Origin: Zooshikella harenae
GTDB taxonomy: Bacteria > Pseudomonadota > Gammaproteobacteria > Pseudomonadales > Zooshikellaceae
Length of the DNA stretch: 52,189 nt
NCBI RefSeq assembly: GCF_018837975.1
Contig: NZ_JAGSOY010000036.1
Coordinates: 1-52,189, forward strand
Direction: 5' to 3'
A model generated the notes under the pieces. The model had not been told where the DNA came from. It ran no database searches and saw only the letters and a program-made list of their open reading frames with translations. Below are positions 8,937-18,968 of the stretch, one piece after another. The stretch's first letter is position 1. Every line of letters begins with the position of its first letter. The position numbers and the translations under genes are program-made.

Positions 8937-10061
8937 ATGACAATAACCAACGCACCTTTACAACAAACGCCTCTCAATACCCTACACGAAGAGCTTGGGG
9001 CTAAAATGGTGCCCTTTGCGGGTTATCATATGCCCTTGCAATACCCGATGGGAATTAAGCAAGAACACTTACATACCCGTTCACAGGCTGGCTTATTCGA
9101 TGTCTCTCACATGGGACAAGTTTGGTTGCCTTTAGAGGCTGAGGCGGGACTGGAAAAGCTGGTACCTGTAGACATTCTGGATTTACCTGTTGGCAAACAG
9201 CGCTATGCACTCTTTACCACCGAAGAAGGTGGTATTCTTGATGACTTAATGGTAGCCCGCTTCTCTGATGGGTTAATGTTAGTGATCAACGCAGCGTGTA
9301 AAGAGCAGGATATTGCTCATCTTCGCCAACATCTTGGCTTAGATATGGTTAAAGAGCTCACCGACAGAGCACTTGTTGCTTTACAGGGTCCTGCGGCGGC
9401 AAACGTTCTAAGTAACTTCGTCAGCAACCTGGACTCCATGCTCTTTATGGATGTTCGAAAAGTAACCCTTTGCGGCACAGAGTGTTTTATTAGTCGTTCA
9501 GGTTATACAGGTGAGGATGGATTTGAAATTTCCATTCCTGCAGCAGATGCCCAATCTGTGATCAAAGCAATCCTTGAATATCCAGAAGTGGCACCTATTG
9601 GGTTAGGCGCACGTGACTCTCTTCGTCTTGAAGCAGGATTATGCTTGTATGGTAACGATATCGACACCTCAACCACACCCATTGAAGCAGCTCTAAACTG
9701 GGCTATCAGTAAATCTCGTCGTACCGGGGGAATTCGAGCGGGTGGTTTTATAGGTGCAAAAACCATTTTGGCACAGCTCGATAAAACAACCCCAGTACAG
9801 CGTAAACGCGTTGGCTTACGTACTCAAGGCAAAGCCCCTGTCCGTACAGGAACACCGTTAGTCAATGCAGCAGGAGAGCCCATAGGTAGTGTAACCAGTG
9901 GTGGGTTTGGTCCCAGTTTAGGTGCACCTGTAGCCATGGGTTATGTTGATTCTAGCTATGCTTCAGTTGATACTGAAATATTTGCTGAGGTGCGAGGTAA
10001 ACAACTACCCGTAAATGTCAGTAAAATGCCCTTTGTCCCACAACGCTATTATCGTGGATAA
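8937..10061 (+). CDS. gcvT: Aminomethyltransferase, T-protein of the glycine cleavage system
   Basis: GcvT transfers the methylene group from the lipoyl arm of GcvH to tetrahydrofolate, releasing ammonia. The 374-residue length is standard. Visible motifs are GLFDVSHMGQ near residue 60, TEEGGILDDLMVAR near 97-110, SGYTGEDGFEISIP, the LGARDSLRLEAGLCLYG block, and the C-terminal barrel with SGGFGPSLG. The start ATG 8937 fits family N-termini. It lies 62 bases after the broken symporter gene, probably in one transcript with it. It is separated from gcvHP by the regulator, an arrangement unlike the common gcvTHP operon. Confidence 0.97.
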   Translation: MTITNAPLQQTPLNTLHEELGAKMVPFAGYHMPLQYPMGIKQEHLHTRSQAGLFDVSHMGQVWLPLEAEAGLEKLVPVDILDLPVGKQRYALFTTEEGGILDDLMVARFSDGLMLVINAACKEQDIAHLRQHLGLDMVKELTDRALVALQGPAAANVLSNFVSNLDSMLFMDVRKVTLCGTECFISRSGYTGEDGFEISIPAADAQSVIKAILEYPEVAPIGLGARDSLRLEAGLCLYGNDIDTSTTPIEAALNWAISKSRRTGGIRAGGFIGAKTILAQLDKTTPVQRKRVGLRTQGKAPVRTGTPLVNAAGEPIGSVTSGGFGPSLGAPVAMGYVDSSYASVDTEIFAEVRGKQLPVNVSKMPFVPQRYYRG

Positions 10062-10091
10062 AAACACTAGAAAGGCTTCAGTCTAAATCCA

Positions 10092-10117
10092 AAAAAGGGA
10101 GTATTTACTCCCTTTTT
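10092..10117. terminator. Bidirectional rho-independent terminator between gcvT and ydbL
   Basis: GGGAGTA (10097-10103) pairs with TACTCCC (10106-10112). The stem is flanked by A's on the left and T's on the right, so it can act for gcvT on the plus strand and for the ydbL transcript on the minus strand. Confidence 0.85.
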
Positions 10118-10183
10118 CTTATCTAGCCTATATCTTCACGATACCACGGCAGATGTAAAACCGACTGTATCCTTAAGATAAAA

Positions 10184-10516
10184 CTATTTCTTTACCCACT
10201 GCCCACTTGTATTTTGGATATACTGACCTGGCGGTGTTTTTTTAATTGCTTTTTGCCCTGCTAGCTTACTAATCGTCGAGAGCGGTACGCCATTTTGCTT
10301 AGCTAGTTCCTCATATTTTTGTTTACGCTTTTGATTTATTTCAGTAATAAGTTTCTTTGCTGCAGCATTGTTAACCACTAACCCTAAATATCCATTTAGC
10401 TGTTCACCCACCAGACCTTGTTGTTTCGCATCTTCTAATCCCATTGCTAAAACAGTGAGGGGTACACATAAAATCAAACCAAGTACTAATAAACGAAAGC
10501 CACGTACTATTTTCAT
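10184..10516 (-). CDS. ydbL: YdbL family periplasmic protein (DUF1318)
   Basis: This 110-residue protein has an N-terminal signal peptide (hydrophobic stretch ending LTVLAMG) and the YdbL-type body: LEDAKQQGLVGEQLNGYLG, then NQKRKQKYEELAKQNGV and a C-terminal PPGQYIQNTSGQWVKK. In E. coli, YdbL is a chaperone-like partner of the YdbH-YnbE bridge that carries phospholipids between the two membranes. It is the last gene of ydbH-ynbE-ydbL, 8 bases after ynbE, followed by a terminator. The order equals that in enterobacteria. Confidence 0.9.
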   Translation of the reverse strand: MKIVRGFRLLVLGLILCVPLTVLAMGLEDAKQQGLVGEQLNGYLGLVVNNAAAKKLITEINQKRKQKYEELAKQNGVPLSTISKLAGQKAIKKTPPGQYIQNTSGQWVKK

Positions 10517-10524
10517 AGCCCCTC

Positions 10525-10725
10525 CTAAAACAACTCACTATCTTCACTGAAAATTTCATCAAGCTCTTTATCTATTTTTACTTTAATCTCATGCTCGACT
10601 TTTACGTTTAAGTTAATGGTAATAGGTTTTTCTGGCACTGCGACCTCCACACGAGGCGTACACCCGACTAAAAAAGTTGCGAGTAAACTGGCCACTGTCA
10701 CTGACAGCATCCATTCTTTGTTCAT
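10525..10725 (-). CDS. ynbE: YnbE family outer-membrane lipoprotein
   Basis: A 66-residue lipoprotein: the signal sequence ends in a lipobox LVGC with the lipid-accepting Cys at residue 22. The mature part (EKPITINLNVKVEHEIKVKI) is a short beta-rich segment typical of YnbE. In E. coli the outer-membrane-anchored YnbE stacks on the C-terminal end of YdbH to complete a periplasmic lipid bridge. It lies 19 bases after ydbH and 8 bases before ydbL in one operon. Confidence 0.88.
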   Translation of the reverse strand: MNKEWMLSVTVASLLATFLVGCTPRVEVAVPEKPITINLNVKVEHEIKVKIDKELDEIFSEDSELF

Positions 10726-10744
10726 AGTGTTATGGTACTCAATA

Positions 10745-13180
10745 CTAATGCCTTAACTTGTCAGTAAGACGTTGAGAAAAACGTAAACTTCTTAGCAACA
10801 TTAGCATATTTTCTTCATGCTGGTAATTAAAGTTTACCTGTCGCGTCTTACTTAATGCAGGGTTATAACCTTTTATCATTACTTTAAATTTAGCATCACC
10901 TTTTTCATTTAAATCAACAGAACTCTCTAGCATTGAAAAATGAAGGTTTTCTAATGCTTTAATCGCCTGCGCAAACTCCGGCCGACTTTGCTTCATCGCC
11001 TCAACTGCCGGATTATTTTCTAATTTTATAAACCCTCCAGATTTACTGGCTTGTATTTGTCCAGCATTAATAGTGATTCCACTGGTTGAAAAACGTAAAG
11101 GTAAGCGCCCCTGTAATCGACCTTGTGCAGATAAGCCCGGTTGTTGTTGCAAGGCCACCAACTCGCTAAGCGAAATATCATCAAATGTTGCATAACTATT
11201 AATAGAATGTGGCGATAATAGGGGTATTTGTTTTACATAAACACTACCTTGTAACGCCTTCACTTTTACTTGCTGTAGACTTAACCAAGGAGATGGCGTG
11301 TTTTTTACAACAACTCGCCCTCTCAACATTTGCAACGGAAGGCCCACATCAAGTTGATCAACCTTAAACCGGTTTTTCGTTAATGGCGAAAATTTTAGCT
11401 GATTACCCATTCCTTGAATTTTCCAGCCGAAATCGATTGCTGCCCCCTGCCACTGGTAATCTTGATACTGACCAGCTAACTGTTCAGTAATCAGTTGTGC
11501 ATTCATCTGCCACTGCATTTCCGATTGCCAGTCAGCTTTCAACTGAAGCCTAGGCGTAAATGTACCTGAGGTAAGTGACAACTCCTTTGGCCAACCAGAG
11601 TAACGAGAAAAAGACCGCTGAAGCTTGCTGGCACTGATCGTATTCCACTGTGTATCTACCCTAAGCTGTTTTTGTAGCAGGTTGAGTTTTGCCTGAGCCT
11701 GCCAGTGCAAGGCTGACGTCCAACGACCTTGCATATGATAATCCAACTGTTGGTCTATTAACTGTACATCATGTGTTGCATCCAAGTTTGGTAACTTCAC
11801 TTTTTTTATCTGCAGACCTTTTAGTCTACTGACTAGCGAACCTTTGATGTCCCAATGAAAAGGATTCAATTGAAACGTTGCCCATATTGGCTGCTCAGTT
11901 GTAATGTCAACTCGGCGAACCGCTAATGTGTTAAGCACAACATCATGAAACCTAAAAACAGGCCTAAGTTTAAACTTAATCGCCATGGGTAAAATGTCTA
12001 GACTACCATTCATTTTAAGTTGGTAATTGCCAAACGAGATATCTTTATGGGTAAATGTTGTCACACTGGGCTGTAAACTGAAATTAAATACAGCGTTACT
12101 GCTCATATTATTAAAATCAAACTGGTTTGGCTTAAACACTAAATATCCTTGATAATGGCTATGATTAACATCAATCTGCCAGAAAGAACTTTGCAATACA
12201 TTTTGTTGATATTTTATCTTACTTGGTATTTTCAAAGTAATATTCTGAGGAAAAGACTTTTCCTCAGATGCTTTATTACGTAGTAAAAATGCAGACGATG
12301 GCCATAAATAGGCCTCTATATTACGTAAAGAATTATTTTCGAGTTTAACAATCCCCCAAGCATGACCTTTAACTAAAGCCTCAATCTTATGATTTATTGA
12401 CACCTCATTATTATCTGTATGTAAGTTAACCCCCACAAAGCCATTATTCAAAAAATATTTGATACTTTTATCTCTTTCAGCAATGGGTAATTTATAGTGT
12501 GCAAATAAGTGTGTTAAACCAGGCTGAAAGCGTACTCTATGAAGCAAAGAAGGTAATATTGTACTTGTAGGCAACGTCCAAAAACCTATATTTCCCGATA
12601 GTTCTTGTTCAGTTAAGCGCCCTGCAACATATAGCTGTGTACCTAATTCTGACGTTACTCTAGCAGTATAGCTTGCTTTTTCAGGTAAAATACTAGCATC
12701 AAGTACAACCTCGAACTTATATCCCGAGTACTCAATGAAGAATGGTTTAACGGTTAAATAAGTTCTTACGGGTAATAAAGGAAATAGTTTTTTTCCATTA
12801 CTCTCTGTTTGTGTCCTTGGTAATGCCTTTATAAGATTAGTTAACTTATTATAGTTAACCTGTTTAGGATAAATTTTTAATTTTACAGTCCCCGTCATGA
12901 ACTGAGCAAAATCCATCTGTAAATAATGAATTTCAAGGACAGACGCTTGTTGGCAATGAATATTTATATTTTTAAGCTTTAAACTTCCAAAGCTATCCCA
13001 TTCAGCCTGGTCAAGATATACAGTTATATTTTCATTAAGATCAATATGACTGATCGCAACAGTGATTATCCATGGAAGGGAAGCAAGTAACACAACGATA
13101 ACAGCCAGACATACGCCCAACCAAACAGTTACTTTTTTTAACTTAGCAGCCAACATATTTTTGCTCTTCCCCATATACAC
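10745..13180 (-). CDS. ydbH: YdbH family AsmA-like intermembrane phospholipid transport protein
   Basis: The 811-residue protein has one N-terminal membrane anchor (about residues 18-43) followed by a long, mostly beta-strand periplasmic region with no catalytic motif, as expected for the AsmA-like bridge proteins (TamB, YhdP, YdbH) that form a hydrophobic groove for phospholipids. The C-terminal third (LSELVALQQQPGLSAQGRLQ, then INAGQIQASKSGGFIKL) is the part most typical of YdbH. Assignment is strengthened by the ynbE and ydbL genes directly downstream. The start is GTG 13180 or the ATG two codons later (13174); neither has a strong ribosome binding site. Confidence 0.9.
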   Translation of the reverse strand: MYMGKSKNMLAAKLKKVTVWLGVCLAVIVVLLASLPWIITVAISHIDLNENITVYLDQAEWDSFGSLKLKNINIHCQQASVLEIHYLQMDFAQFMTGTVKLKIYPKQVNYNKLTNLIKALPRTQTESNGKKLFPLLPVRTYLTVKPFFIEYSGYKFEVVLDASILPEKASYTARVTSELGTQLYVAGRLTEQELSGNIGFWTLPTSTILPSLLHRVRFQPGLTHLFAHYKLPIAERDKSIKYFLNNGFVGVNLHTDNNEVSINHKIEALVKGHAWGIVKLENNSLRNIEAYLWPSSAFLLRNKASEEKSFPQNITLKIPSKIKYQQNVLQSSFWQIDVNHSHYQGYLVFKPNQFDFNNMSSNAVFNFSLQPSVTTFTHKDISFGNYQLKMNGSLDILPMAIKFKLRPVFRFHDVVLNTLAVRRVDITTEQPIWATFQLNPFHWDIKGSLVSRLKGLQIKKVKLPNLDATHDVQLIDQQLDYHMQGRWTSALHWQAQAKLNLLQKQLRVDTQWNTISASKLQRSFSRYSGWPKELSLTSGTFTPRLQLKADWQSEMQWQMNAQLITEQLAGQYQDYQWQGAAIDFGWKIQGMGNQLKFSPLTKNRFKVDQLDVGLPLQMLRGRVVVKNTPSPWLSLQQVKVKALQGSVYVKQIPLLSPHSINSYATFDDISLSELVALQQQPGLSAQGRLQGRLPLRFSTSGITINAGQIQASKSGGFIKLENNPAVEAMKQSRPEFAQAIKALENLHFSMLESSVDLNEKGDAKFKVMIKGYNPALSKTRQVNFNYQHEENMLMLLRSLRFSQRLTDKLRH

Positions 13181-13275
13181 TTAAAGAGCGAGACGTACTT
13201 ATAACGGATGTTTCCAGTATAAATGATGAAGGAGCAGTCATTAAGTCAGTAACGAGGATATTTGGAAATATAAGC

Positions 13276-13309
13276 TCATTAGCCACACCATGTAAACTGT
13301 GGCTAATGA
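13276..13309 (-). terminator. Strong hairpin downstream of gspD
   Basis: TCATTAGCCACA (13276-13287) and TGTGGCTAATGA (13298-13309) form a perfect 12-bp stem with a 10-base loop, 14 bases after the gspD stop. On the minus strand the T-run precedes rather than follows the stem, so it may stabilise the mRNA end or stop transcription in a non-canonical way. Confidence 0.45.
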
Positions 13310-13322
13310 AAAAAAGTTAGAA

Positions 13323-15257
13323 CTAGAAGGATTGTCGCAGTAAAGGTTTGACTACAGTTGGCTTGTTATAATCAGACGGTGCGATATCACTGTATATTTC
13401 ATTAAATATATTACGAAGTTCTTTCTGCCGATCTTTAATAAAACGGTAACGAGTGCTGGTTACCTCATCAGCAACTGCTTTACTACGTAAAATGGTTGGT
13501 TTAAGAAAAACCATTATATTGGTTTTAGTGACTTCTTTACTTGTGTTTCTAAATAAATACCCTATAACAGGGATATCCCCTAAAAAAGGCACTTTTGTTT
13601 CAACATCTTTCACTCTATCTTCAATTAATCCACCCATTACCAGAACCGCTTTATCTTCAACTAAAACATTCGTGGTGATGGTTTTTTTATCAATCACGAT
13701 ATCCTTTGCATTTTCAAGTTCTGTCTGAGAAACATCCGATATTTCTTGCGAAATTTCCATGGTAACTGTATTACCAGGATTAATGCGAGGCGTCAGTTTT
13801 AATATAATACCCACATTTTTTCTATCATATGTGGTAAATGGGTTACTGGTAGTGGAAGATGAGTTTGTTTCTTGTCCGGTGACAACAGGTACTTCCTTAC
13901 CTACATTTATTTCAGCTTCTTTATTGTCTAAGGTAATGATATTTGGCTTAGAGAGCACATTAACAGACTCATTACTTTTAAACGCCTTGATCAACGAACG
14001 TAGTGAACCATTTCGGAAAAAACCAAACGTAAAACCCTTACCAATATCGAGACTCCCATCTTTATCTTTTGAAAGGCTACTAAAATTCCCAGTCGTGTGC
14101 ATTCGCGCAAAGCCACCATCCCTACCAATAGCAGAATCAGAAGTACTCCAGTCCACACCAATTTCATTATTAATTTCATCACCCACAGAAACAATTAATG
14201 CTTCGACTAATACTTGGGCTCGTCGTATATCTAACTTCCTCACAACATGCTGGATTGTTTTCATTAATGTAGGTGGTGCGGTAACCACAAGCGCATTAGT
14301 ACTTTCGTCCGGCTCTATACTTACTTCAGCATTGGTCATACCCACATCTTTACCTTCTTTTTTTATAGATCCAGACATTTTCTGTAGGATGGGTGCAACA
14401 TCTTTTGCTTTGGCATAGTTTAAATAAAAAACTTGCGTATCACCGTTACTGGATTCAGAGTTATCCAACCTGTGAATTATTTCCCGCAGTTTACGTCGCT
14501 TAACTTCATCACCACTCATTAAGATACTGTTGCTACGCTCATCAGCTGCAAAATCAATTGTAAATGCCTTGCTCTGTGGTGATCCGCCCTTGGGCATCAA
14601 TGCCTTCAAAATAGTCACCACATCTTTTGCATTAGCATGGGCTATTGGCACAATTTCAATATCCAATGCACCAGCCTTATCAATTCGCGAAATAATTTTT
14701 GATATTTGCTCTATATTACCTGCTCGGTCAGACACAATCAGAGCATTACTATCAGGATAAGCAATCAAGTGGCCAGTCTGTGGTACTAATGGCCGCAACA
14801 TACTTACCAGCTTAATGGCAGGTATATTCTTGGGCTTTATGACCTTAACAATCATTTCATCATTACCACTGTGGCTCTGTCCTTCCATCAGTGGAACTGC
14901 ACTATGACGTGCAGATGCATCAGGAATAATTTTCACTACTTGCCCACTCTCAAGTGCCGTATACCCATGCACTTGTAAGACAGATAAAAAAACCTGATAG
15001 GCTTCTTCTGCCGTTAGTGACTCTTGCGAGATAACAGAGACCTTACCTTTTACCCTGGGATCAATCACAAAGTTTTTATTCGTTCTTTCGGCGATCCATT
15101 GAATAAATGTACGAATATCACCGTCTTGCATATTGATTTTAATTTCTGCTGAATTTGCAGATATGCTTTGATCTTGAGACGTAGAGGCATTAACAAAGAA
15201 TGCAGGTGACGTGCTCACTAGCCCCCAAATGAGCCACGTGCTGAAAAACTGTTTCAT
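13323..15257 (-). CDS. gspD: Type II secretion system secretin GspD
   Basis: GspD forms the outer-membrane channel of type II secretion. The 644 residues begin with a signal peptide, then the N0 domain (INMQDGDIRTFIQWIAERT), the repeated N1-N3 domains (IKPKNIPAIKLVSMLRPLVP, HANAKDVVTILKALMP, and YAKAKDVAPILQKM) and the C-terminal secretin core with EVPVVTGQETNSSSTTSN, TPRINPGNTVTMEISQEISD and LVMGGLIEDRVKDVETKVPF. It follows gspC on the same strand after 31 bases. The other gsp genes (gspE-gspN) are not in this window, so the remaining apparatus must be encoded elsewhere if the system works. Confidence 0.95.
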   Translation of the reverse strand: MKQFFSTWLIWGLVSTSPAFFVNASTSQDQSISANSAEIKINMQDGDIRTFIQWIAERTNKNFVIDPRVKGKVSVISQESLTAEEAYQVFLSVLQVHGYTALESGQVVKIIPDASARHSAVPLMEGQSHSGNDEMIVKVIKPKNIPAIKLVSMLRPLVPQTGHLIAYPDSNALIVSDRAGNIEQISKIISRIDKAGALDIEIVPIAHANAKDVVTILKALMPKGGSPQSKAFTIDFAADERSNSILMSGDEVKRRKLREIIHRLDNSESSNGDTQVFYLNYAKAKDVAPILQKMSGSIKKEGKDVGMTNAEVSIEPDESTNALVVTAPPTLMKTIQHVVRKLDIRRAQVLVEALIVSVGDEINNEIGVDWSTSDSAIGRDGGFARMHTTGNFSSLSKDKDGSLDIGKGFTFGFFRNGSLRSLIKAFKSNESVNVLSKPNIITLDNKEAEINVGKEVPVVTGQETNSSSTTSNPFTTYDRKNVGIILKLTPRINPGNTVTMEISQEISDVSQTELENAKDIVIDKKTITTNVLVEDKAVLVMGGLIEDRVKDVETKVPFLGDIPVIGYLFRNTSKEVTKTNIMVFLKPTILRSKAVADEVTSTRYRFIKDRQKELRNIFNEIYSDIAPSDYNKPTVVKPLLRQSF

Positions 15258-15288
15258 AGTACTTCAGTCAAACTACCAGTAAGATGGA

Positions 15289-15918
15289 TTAATTAAATTG
15301 TGCTCGCAGCGCTTCTAAACGGCGACGTATTTCATCTCTACGTTTATCAGGTGAAGATACCCCTGAAGGTGTAATGGGTGGCCGAGATGGGTAACCAGAA
15401 TAATGCCGCTGACTCACTCTACTATCACCACCTACACCTTTAATCAAAGGTAAGTTTTCCAGTTTACCACCACGCTCTAATGTAACGTGGGTTGGCTTTA
15501 TATCACGAATGGCAACACCTCCTGTTAAAGTGTCGCCTATTCGTAAAAGCTTACTTTGATTATTGTTGGTCTGGACAACAGCAGCTGAATCACCAGCATG
15601 TGTAGAAAAAAATACAGCCTGTAACTTCATATTGAGTTTTGTGATAGGTATTTCTGGCGTGACTTTAACTTCCCTCTCTTGTTTTGGTGGTTCGCCAAAA
15701 ATTGCATGGGCTATTTTTGGTAAATCCTTTTCATTTGCATCAACCTGCTGCATGACCTCAGAATCATTTTTTACAGGAACACCTGCACTCGCGAGTAACT
15801 GCTGCGTTCGATGCTCATTATCCTGAGCCTGCAGATATCCCCAGTAACCTACAGCGCAACTGCTGGCAAGCAAGATGACCCCAACTGTCCGGTCAATCAA
15901 AGTATGAATAGTGCTCAC
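15289..15918 (-). CDS. gspC: Type II secretion system protein GspC, short form without PDZ
   Basis: GspC is the inner-membrane subunit linking the assembly platform to the secretin. The protein has a short cytoplasmic N-terminus, one membrane segment (about residues 12-29) and a periplasmic homology region (LNMKLQAVFFSTHAGDSAAV, then LLRIGDTLTGGVAIRDIKPT). It ends at 209 residues with a low-complexity basic tail rather than the C-terminal PDZ or coiled-coil domain of longer GspC proteins. It is the first gene of a gspCD pair. Confidence 0.88.
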   Translation of the reverse strand: MSTIHTLIDRTVGVILLASSCAVGYWGYLQAQDNEHRTQQLLASAGVPVKNDSEVMQQVDANEKDLPKIAHAIFGEPPKQEREVKVTPEIPITKLNMKLQAVFFSTHAGDSAAVVQTNNNQSKLLRIGDTLTGGVAIRDIKPTHVTLERGGKLENLPLIKGVGGDSRVSQRHYSGYPSRPPITPSGVSSPDKRRDEIRRRLEALRAQFN

Positions 15919-16124
15919 AATATTTCAGTGACTCCTAAGGCTACATCCTAGGTATCCCATTACCAATGAATAGCAGTGGCTCATACCTCTTTACGACGCT
16001 TGTCATATAATTACTGTGGGCATTCTAACTAATCACTGATAGTTTTTGAAGACAGTCACATCAATACTAAATTTATATCTCTATATTCAACCTTTTTTAT
16101 TAATGAAAAAATTTTCTCCATAAA

Positions 16125-16150
16125 AAAACGGACTCTTTGAGTCCGTTTTT
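16125..16150 (-). terminator. Rho-independent terminator of adhE
   Basis: ACGGACTC (16128-16135) and GAGTCCGT (16139-16146) form a perfect stem with a 3-base loop, extended by flanking A:T pairs. On the minus strand a run of seven T's follows. It lies 44 bases after the adhE stop. Confidence 0.92.
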
Positions 16151-16193
16151 CAGGCTGGCCATGTTCCCTATACAGAGGGTGTTGTATCAGGGA

Positions 16194-18845
16194 TTATGAC
16201 GCTGCTTTTTTACCTTTTTTACTTTCTTTGTCTTTCACTAACTTTAGAGATGCTTTCTGACTGTTGCCATAGTAGGCATTAGTCAGCAACTCTTTAATTT
16301 CAGCAATGAGCGGATAACGAGGGTTAGCAGGCGTGCATTGATCATCAAATGCTTCTTCTGCAACATTGTCAAGTTTTGCTAAGAAGTCATTCTCACTCAC
16401 GCCATAAGCTTGAATAGACTCAGGGATACCCACAGCTTTCTTCAAACCTTCCACAGCTTTAATCAGGTTCTCAACTTTTTCATCATCAGTTGCACCACCC
16501 AGACCAATGTACTCAGCAACACGTGCATAACGTACTTTAGCTTGTGGATATTTATACTGAGGGAAAGTACCCTGCTTAGTTGGTACATCAGAAGCATTAT
16601 ATCGAATAACTTCAGATATTAAGAACGCGTTGGCCAAACCGTGTGGAATATGGAAAGCTGCACCAATTTTGTGTGCCATTGAGTGACAAACACCCAAGAA
16701 TGCATTCGCAAAAGCAATACCTGCCATTGTAGCCGCATAATGCACTTTAGCACGTGCTTTAGGGTTCTTAGCACCTTCTGCATAAGAGTCTGGCAAATAT
16801 TTAAATAACAAGCGAATCGCTTCTAATGCTTGACCGTTAGTGTACTCATTAGCAAATACAGACGCATAAGCCTCAAGTGCGTGAGTCAAAGCATCAACAC
16901 CACCAAATGCAGTTAATGCAGGGGGTAGGTTCATCACCAAATCAGGGTCAATAATCGCCATGTCTGGTGTTAACTCATAGTCAGCAATCGGATACTTAAT
17001 ACCTGTTGTTGTATCAGTTACCACAGCAAAAGGTGTTACTTCTGAGCCAGTACCTGAAGTAGTAGGAATAGCAACCATCTTCGCTTTGATACCCAGTTTA
17101 GGGAACGTATAAATACGTTTGCGGATATCCATAAAGCGTAACGCTAAGTCTTCAAAGCGTACTTCAGGGTATTCATACATAACCCACATAATTTTCGCTG
17201 CATCCATGGGCGAACCACCACCCAAAGCAATGATTACATCAGGTTTAAAGGCATTCATCATTTCAACACCTTTATTCACTGTAATCAGTGATGGGTCTGC
17301 TTCAACCTCATAGAAAACTTCAGTTTCTAAACCAATACGGTCTAGTACATCAGTTACCTGATCAACATACCCACTGTTGTACAGGAAGGGGTCAGTGACA
17401 ACGATAGCGCGCTTACGATCTTTCAGCTCTTCTAGAGCAACAGGCAGTGAACCATTCCGGAAATAAATGTCTTTAGGGATTTTGTGCCACAACATATTTT
17501 CTCGCCGACATGCTACTGTTTTAACGTTAATAAGGTGTTTAACCCCTACGTTTTCACTAACAGAGTTACCACCCCAAGAGCCACAACCCAATGTCAATGA
17601 AGGTGCCAGACGGAAGTTATACAGGTCACCAATCGCACCTTGAGATGCAGGCATGTTGACCAAAATACGACCTGTCTTCATGGCTTTACCAAAGACATTG
17701 ATACGGTCTGTATTAGCAAACTGATCAGTATAAAGGACAGAGGTATGACCTATACCGCCAAGCTCAACTAAAGCAACCGCTTTTGCTACAGCATCGTCAT
17801 AGTCTTTAGCACGATACATTGCCAATGTGGGTGATAATTTCTCATGTGCAAATGGCTCTTCAGTTGCAGTAGAATCACATTCAGCAATCAAAATCTTGGC
17901 TTCTTTTGGTACTTCAACACCAGCAATCTCAGCCACTTTCCACGCAGGCTGCCCCACAATAGCAGGGTTCATGTTGCCATCGATAAGTACCTTGGCACCC
18001 ACACTTTTCTTTTCATCTTTAGATAAAATGTAAGCACCACGCGCTTGGAACTCACGCTTAACTTCTTCGTAAACACTATCAACAACGATCACAGACTGTT
18101 CAGAAGCACAAATCACACCGTTATCAAAAGTTTTACTCATAATGATTGAGCTAACCGCCATTTTGACAGCAGCAGTTTCATCAATTACAGCGGGTGTATT
18201 ACCTGCACCAACACCAATCGCAGGCTTACCAGAAGAGTAAGCTGCTTTCACCATACCAGGGCCACCTGTTGCAAGAATCATGTTGATATCAGGGTGACGC
18301 ATTAAGTGCTGTGACAACTCTACAGAAGGCTCATCGATACAAGCAATAATGCCTTTTGGAGCACCTGCTTTTTCTGCAGCTTCACGCACAATACGAGCGG
18401 CAAGTGCAGTGGATTTTTTAGCACGAGGGTGTGGAGAGAAAATGATGCCGTTACGTGTTTTTAAGGCTAACAGTGCCTTAAAAATGGCAGTAGAAGTAGG
18501 GTTTGTGGTAGGAACAACACCAGCAATCAAACCAATGGGCTCAGCCACTTTCAGAATGCCGTAAGTCTTATCTTCTTCAAGGACACCACAAGTTTTATCA
18601 TCTTTGTACTGGTTGTAGATATATTCAGAAGCAAAGTGGTTTTTAATCACTTTATCTTCGGCAATCCCCATCCCAGTTTCTTCTGCAGCAGCTTTTGCTA
18701 ACTTAACACGCTGGTCGTTAGCCGCTAATGCAGCAACACGGAAGATTTCGTCAACTTGCTCTTGGGTAAAATCTGCATAGGCCTGCTGTGCTTTTTTTAC
18801 TTGAGCAATTAACTGATCCAGCTTATCGAGGTTACTGACACTCAT
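16194..18845 (-). CDS. adhE: Bifunctional acetaldehyde-CoA / alcohol dehydrogenase AdhE
   Basis: AdhE reduces acetyl-CoA to acetaldehyde and then ethanol, re-oxidising NADH during fermentation. The N-terminal aldehyde dehydrogenase domain has the catalytic Cys at residue 246 (DNGVICASEQS), the same number as in E. coli. The C-terminal iron-dependent alcohol dehydrogenase domain has ALGGGSPMDAAK, IPTTSGTGSEVTPFAV, and the metal-binding histidines in CHSMAHKIGAAFHIPHGLAN. The 883-residue length is usual, with a lysine-rich tail (KDKESKKGKKAAS). It has its own upstream region with an FNR-like box and its own terminator, downstream of pflB and pflA on the same strand. Confidence 0.97.
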   Translation of the reverse strand: MSVSNLDKLDQLIAQVKKAQQAYADFTQEQVDEIFRVAALAANDQRVKLAKAAAEETGMGIAEDKVIKNHFASEYIYNQYKDDKTCGVLEEDKTYGILKVAEPIGLIAGVVPTTNPTSTAIFKALLALKTRNGIIFSPHPRAKKSTALAARIVREAAEKAGAPKGIIACIDEPSVELSQHLMRHPDINMILATGGPGMVKAAYSSGKPAIGVGAGNTPAVIDETAAVKMAVSSIIMSKTFDNGVICASEQSVIVVDSVYEEVKREFQARGAYILSKDEKKSVGAKVLIDGNMNPAIVGQPAWKVAEIAGVEVPKEAKILIAECDSTATEEPFAHEKLSPTLAMYRAKDYDDAVAKAVALVELGGIGHTSVLYTDQFANTDRINVFGKAMKTGRILVNMPASQGAIGDLYNFRLAPSLTLGCGSWGGNSVSENVGVKHLINVKTVACRRENMLWHKIPKDIYFRNGSLPVALEELKDRKRAIVVTDPFLYNSGYVDQVTDVLDRIGLETEVFYEVEADPSLITVNKGVEMMNAFKPDVIIALGGGSPMDAAKIMWVMYEYPEVRFEDLALRFMDIRKRIYTFPKLGIKAKMVAIPTTSGTGSEVTPFAVVTDTTTGIKYPIADYELTPDMAIIDPDLVMNLPPALTAFGGVDALTHALEAYASVFANEYTNGQALEAIRLLFKYLPDSYAEGAKNPKARAKVHYAATMAGIAFANAFLGVCHSMAHKIGAAFHIPHGLANAFLISEVIRYNASDVPTKQGTFPQYKYPQAKVRYARVAEYIGLGGATDDEKVENLIKAVEGLKKAVGIPESIQAYGVSENDFLAKLDNVAEEAFDDQCTPANPRYPLIAEIKELLTNAYYGNSQKASLKLVKDKESKKGKKAAS

Positions 18846-18968
18846 GTCGTACTCCTATAAACGCAAAATAAAAAATTCTTTTCAGCACTGGCTTGAGCTG
18901 TTTGCTAGCGGTTTCATTCAGGAGTGCTTTGTTTAAGGCAAGTCTAGTACAGTTCTATAGCAGCAAAC

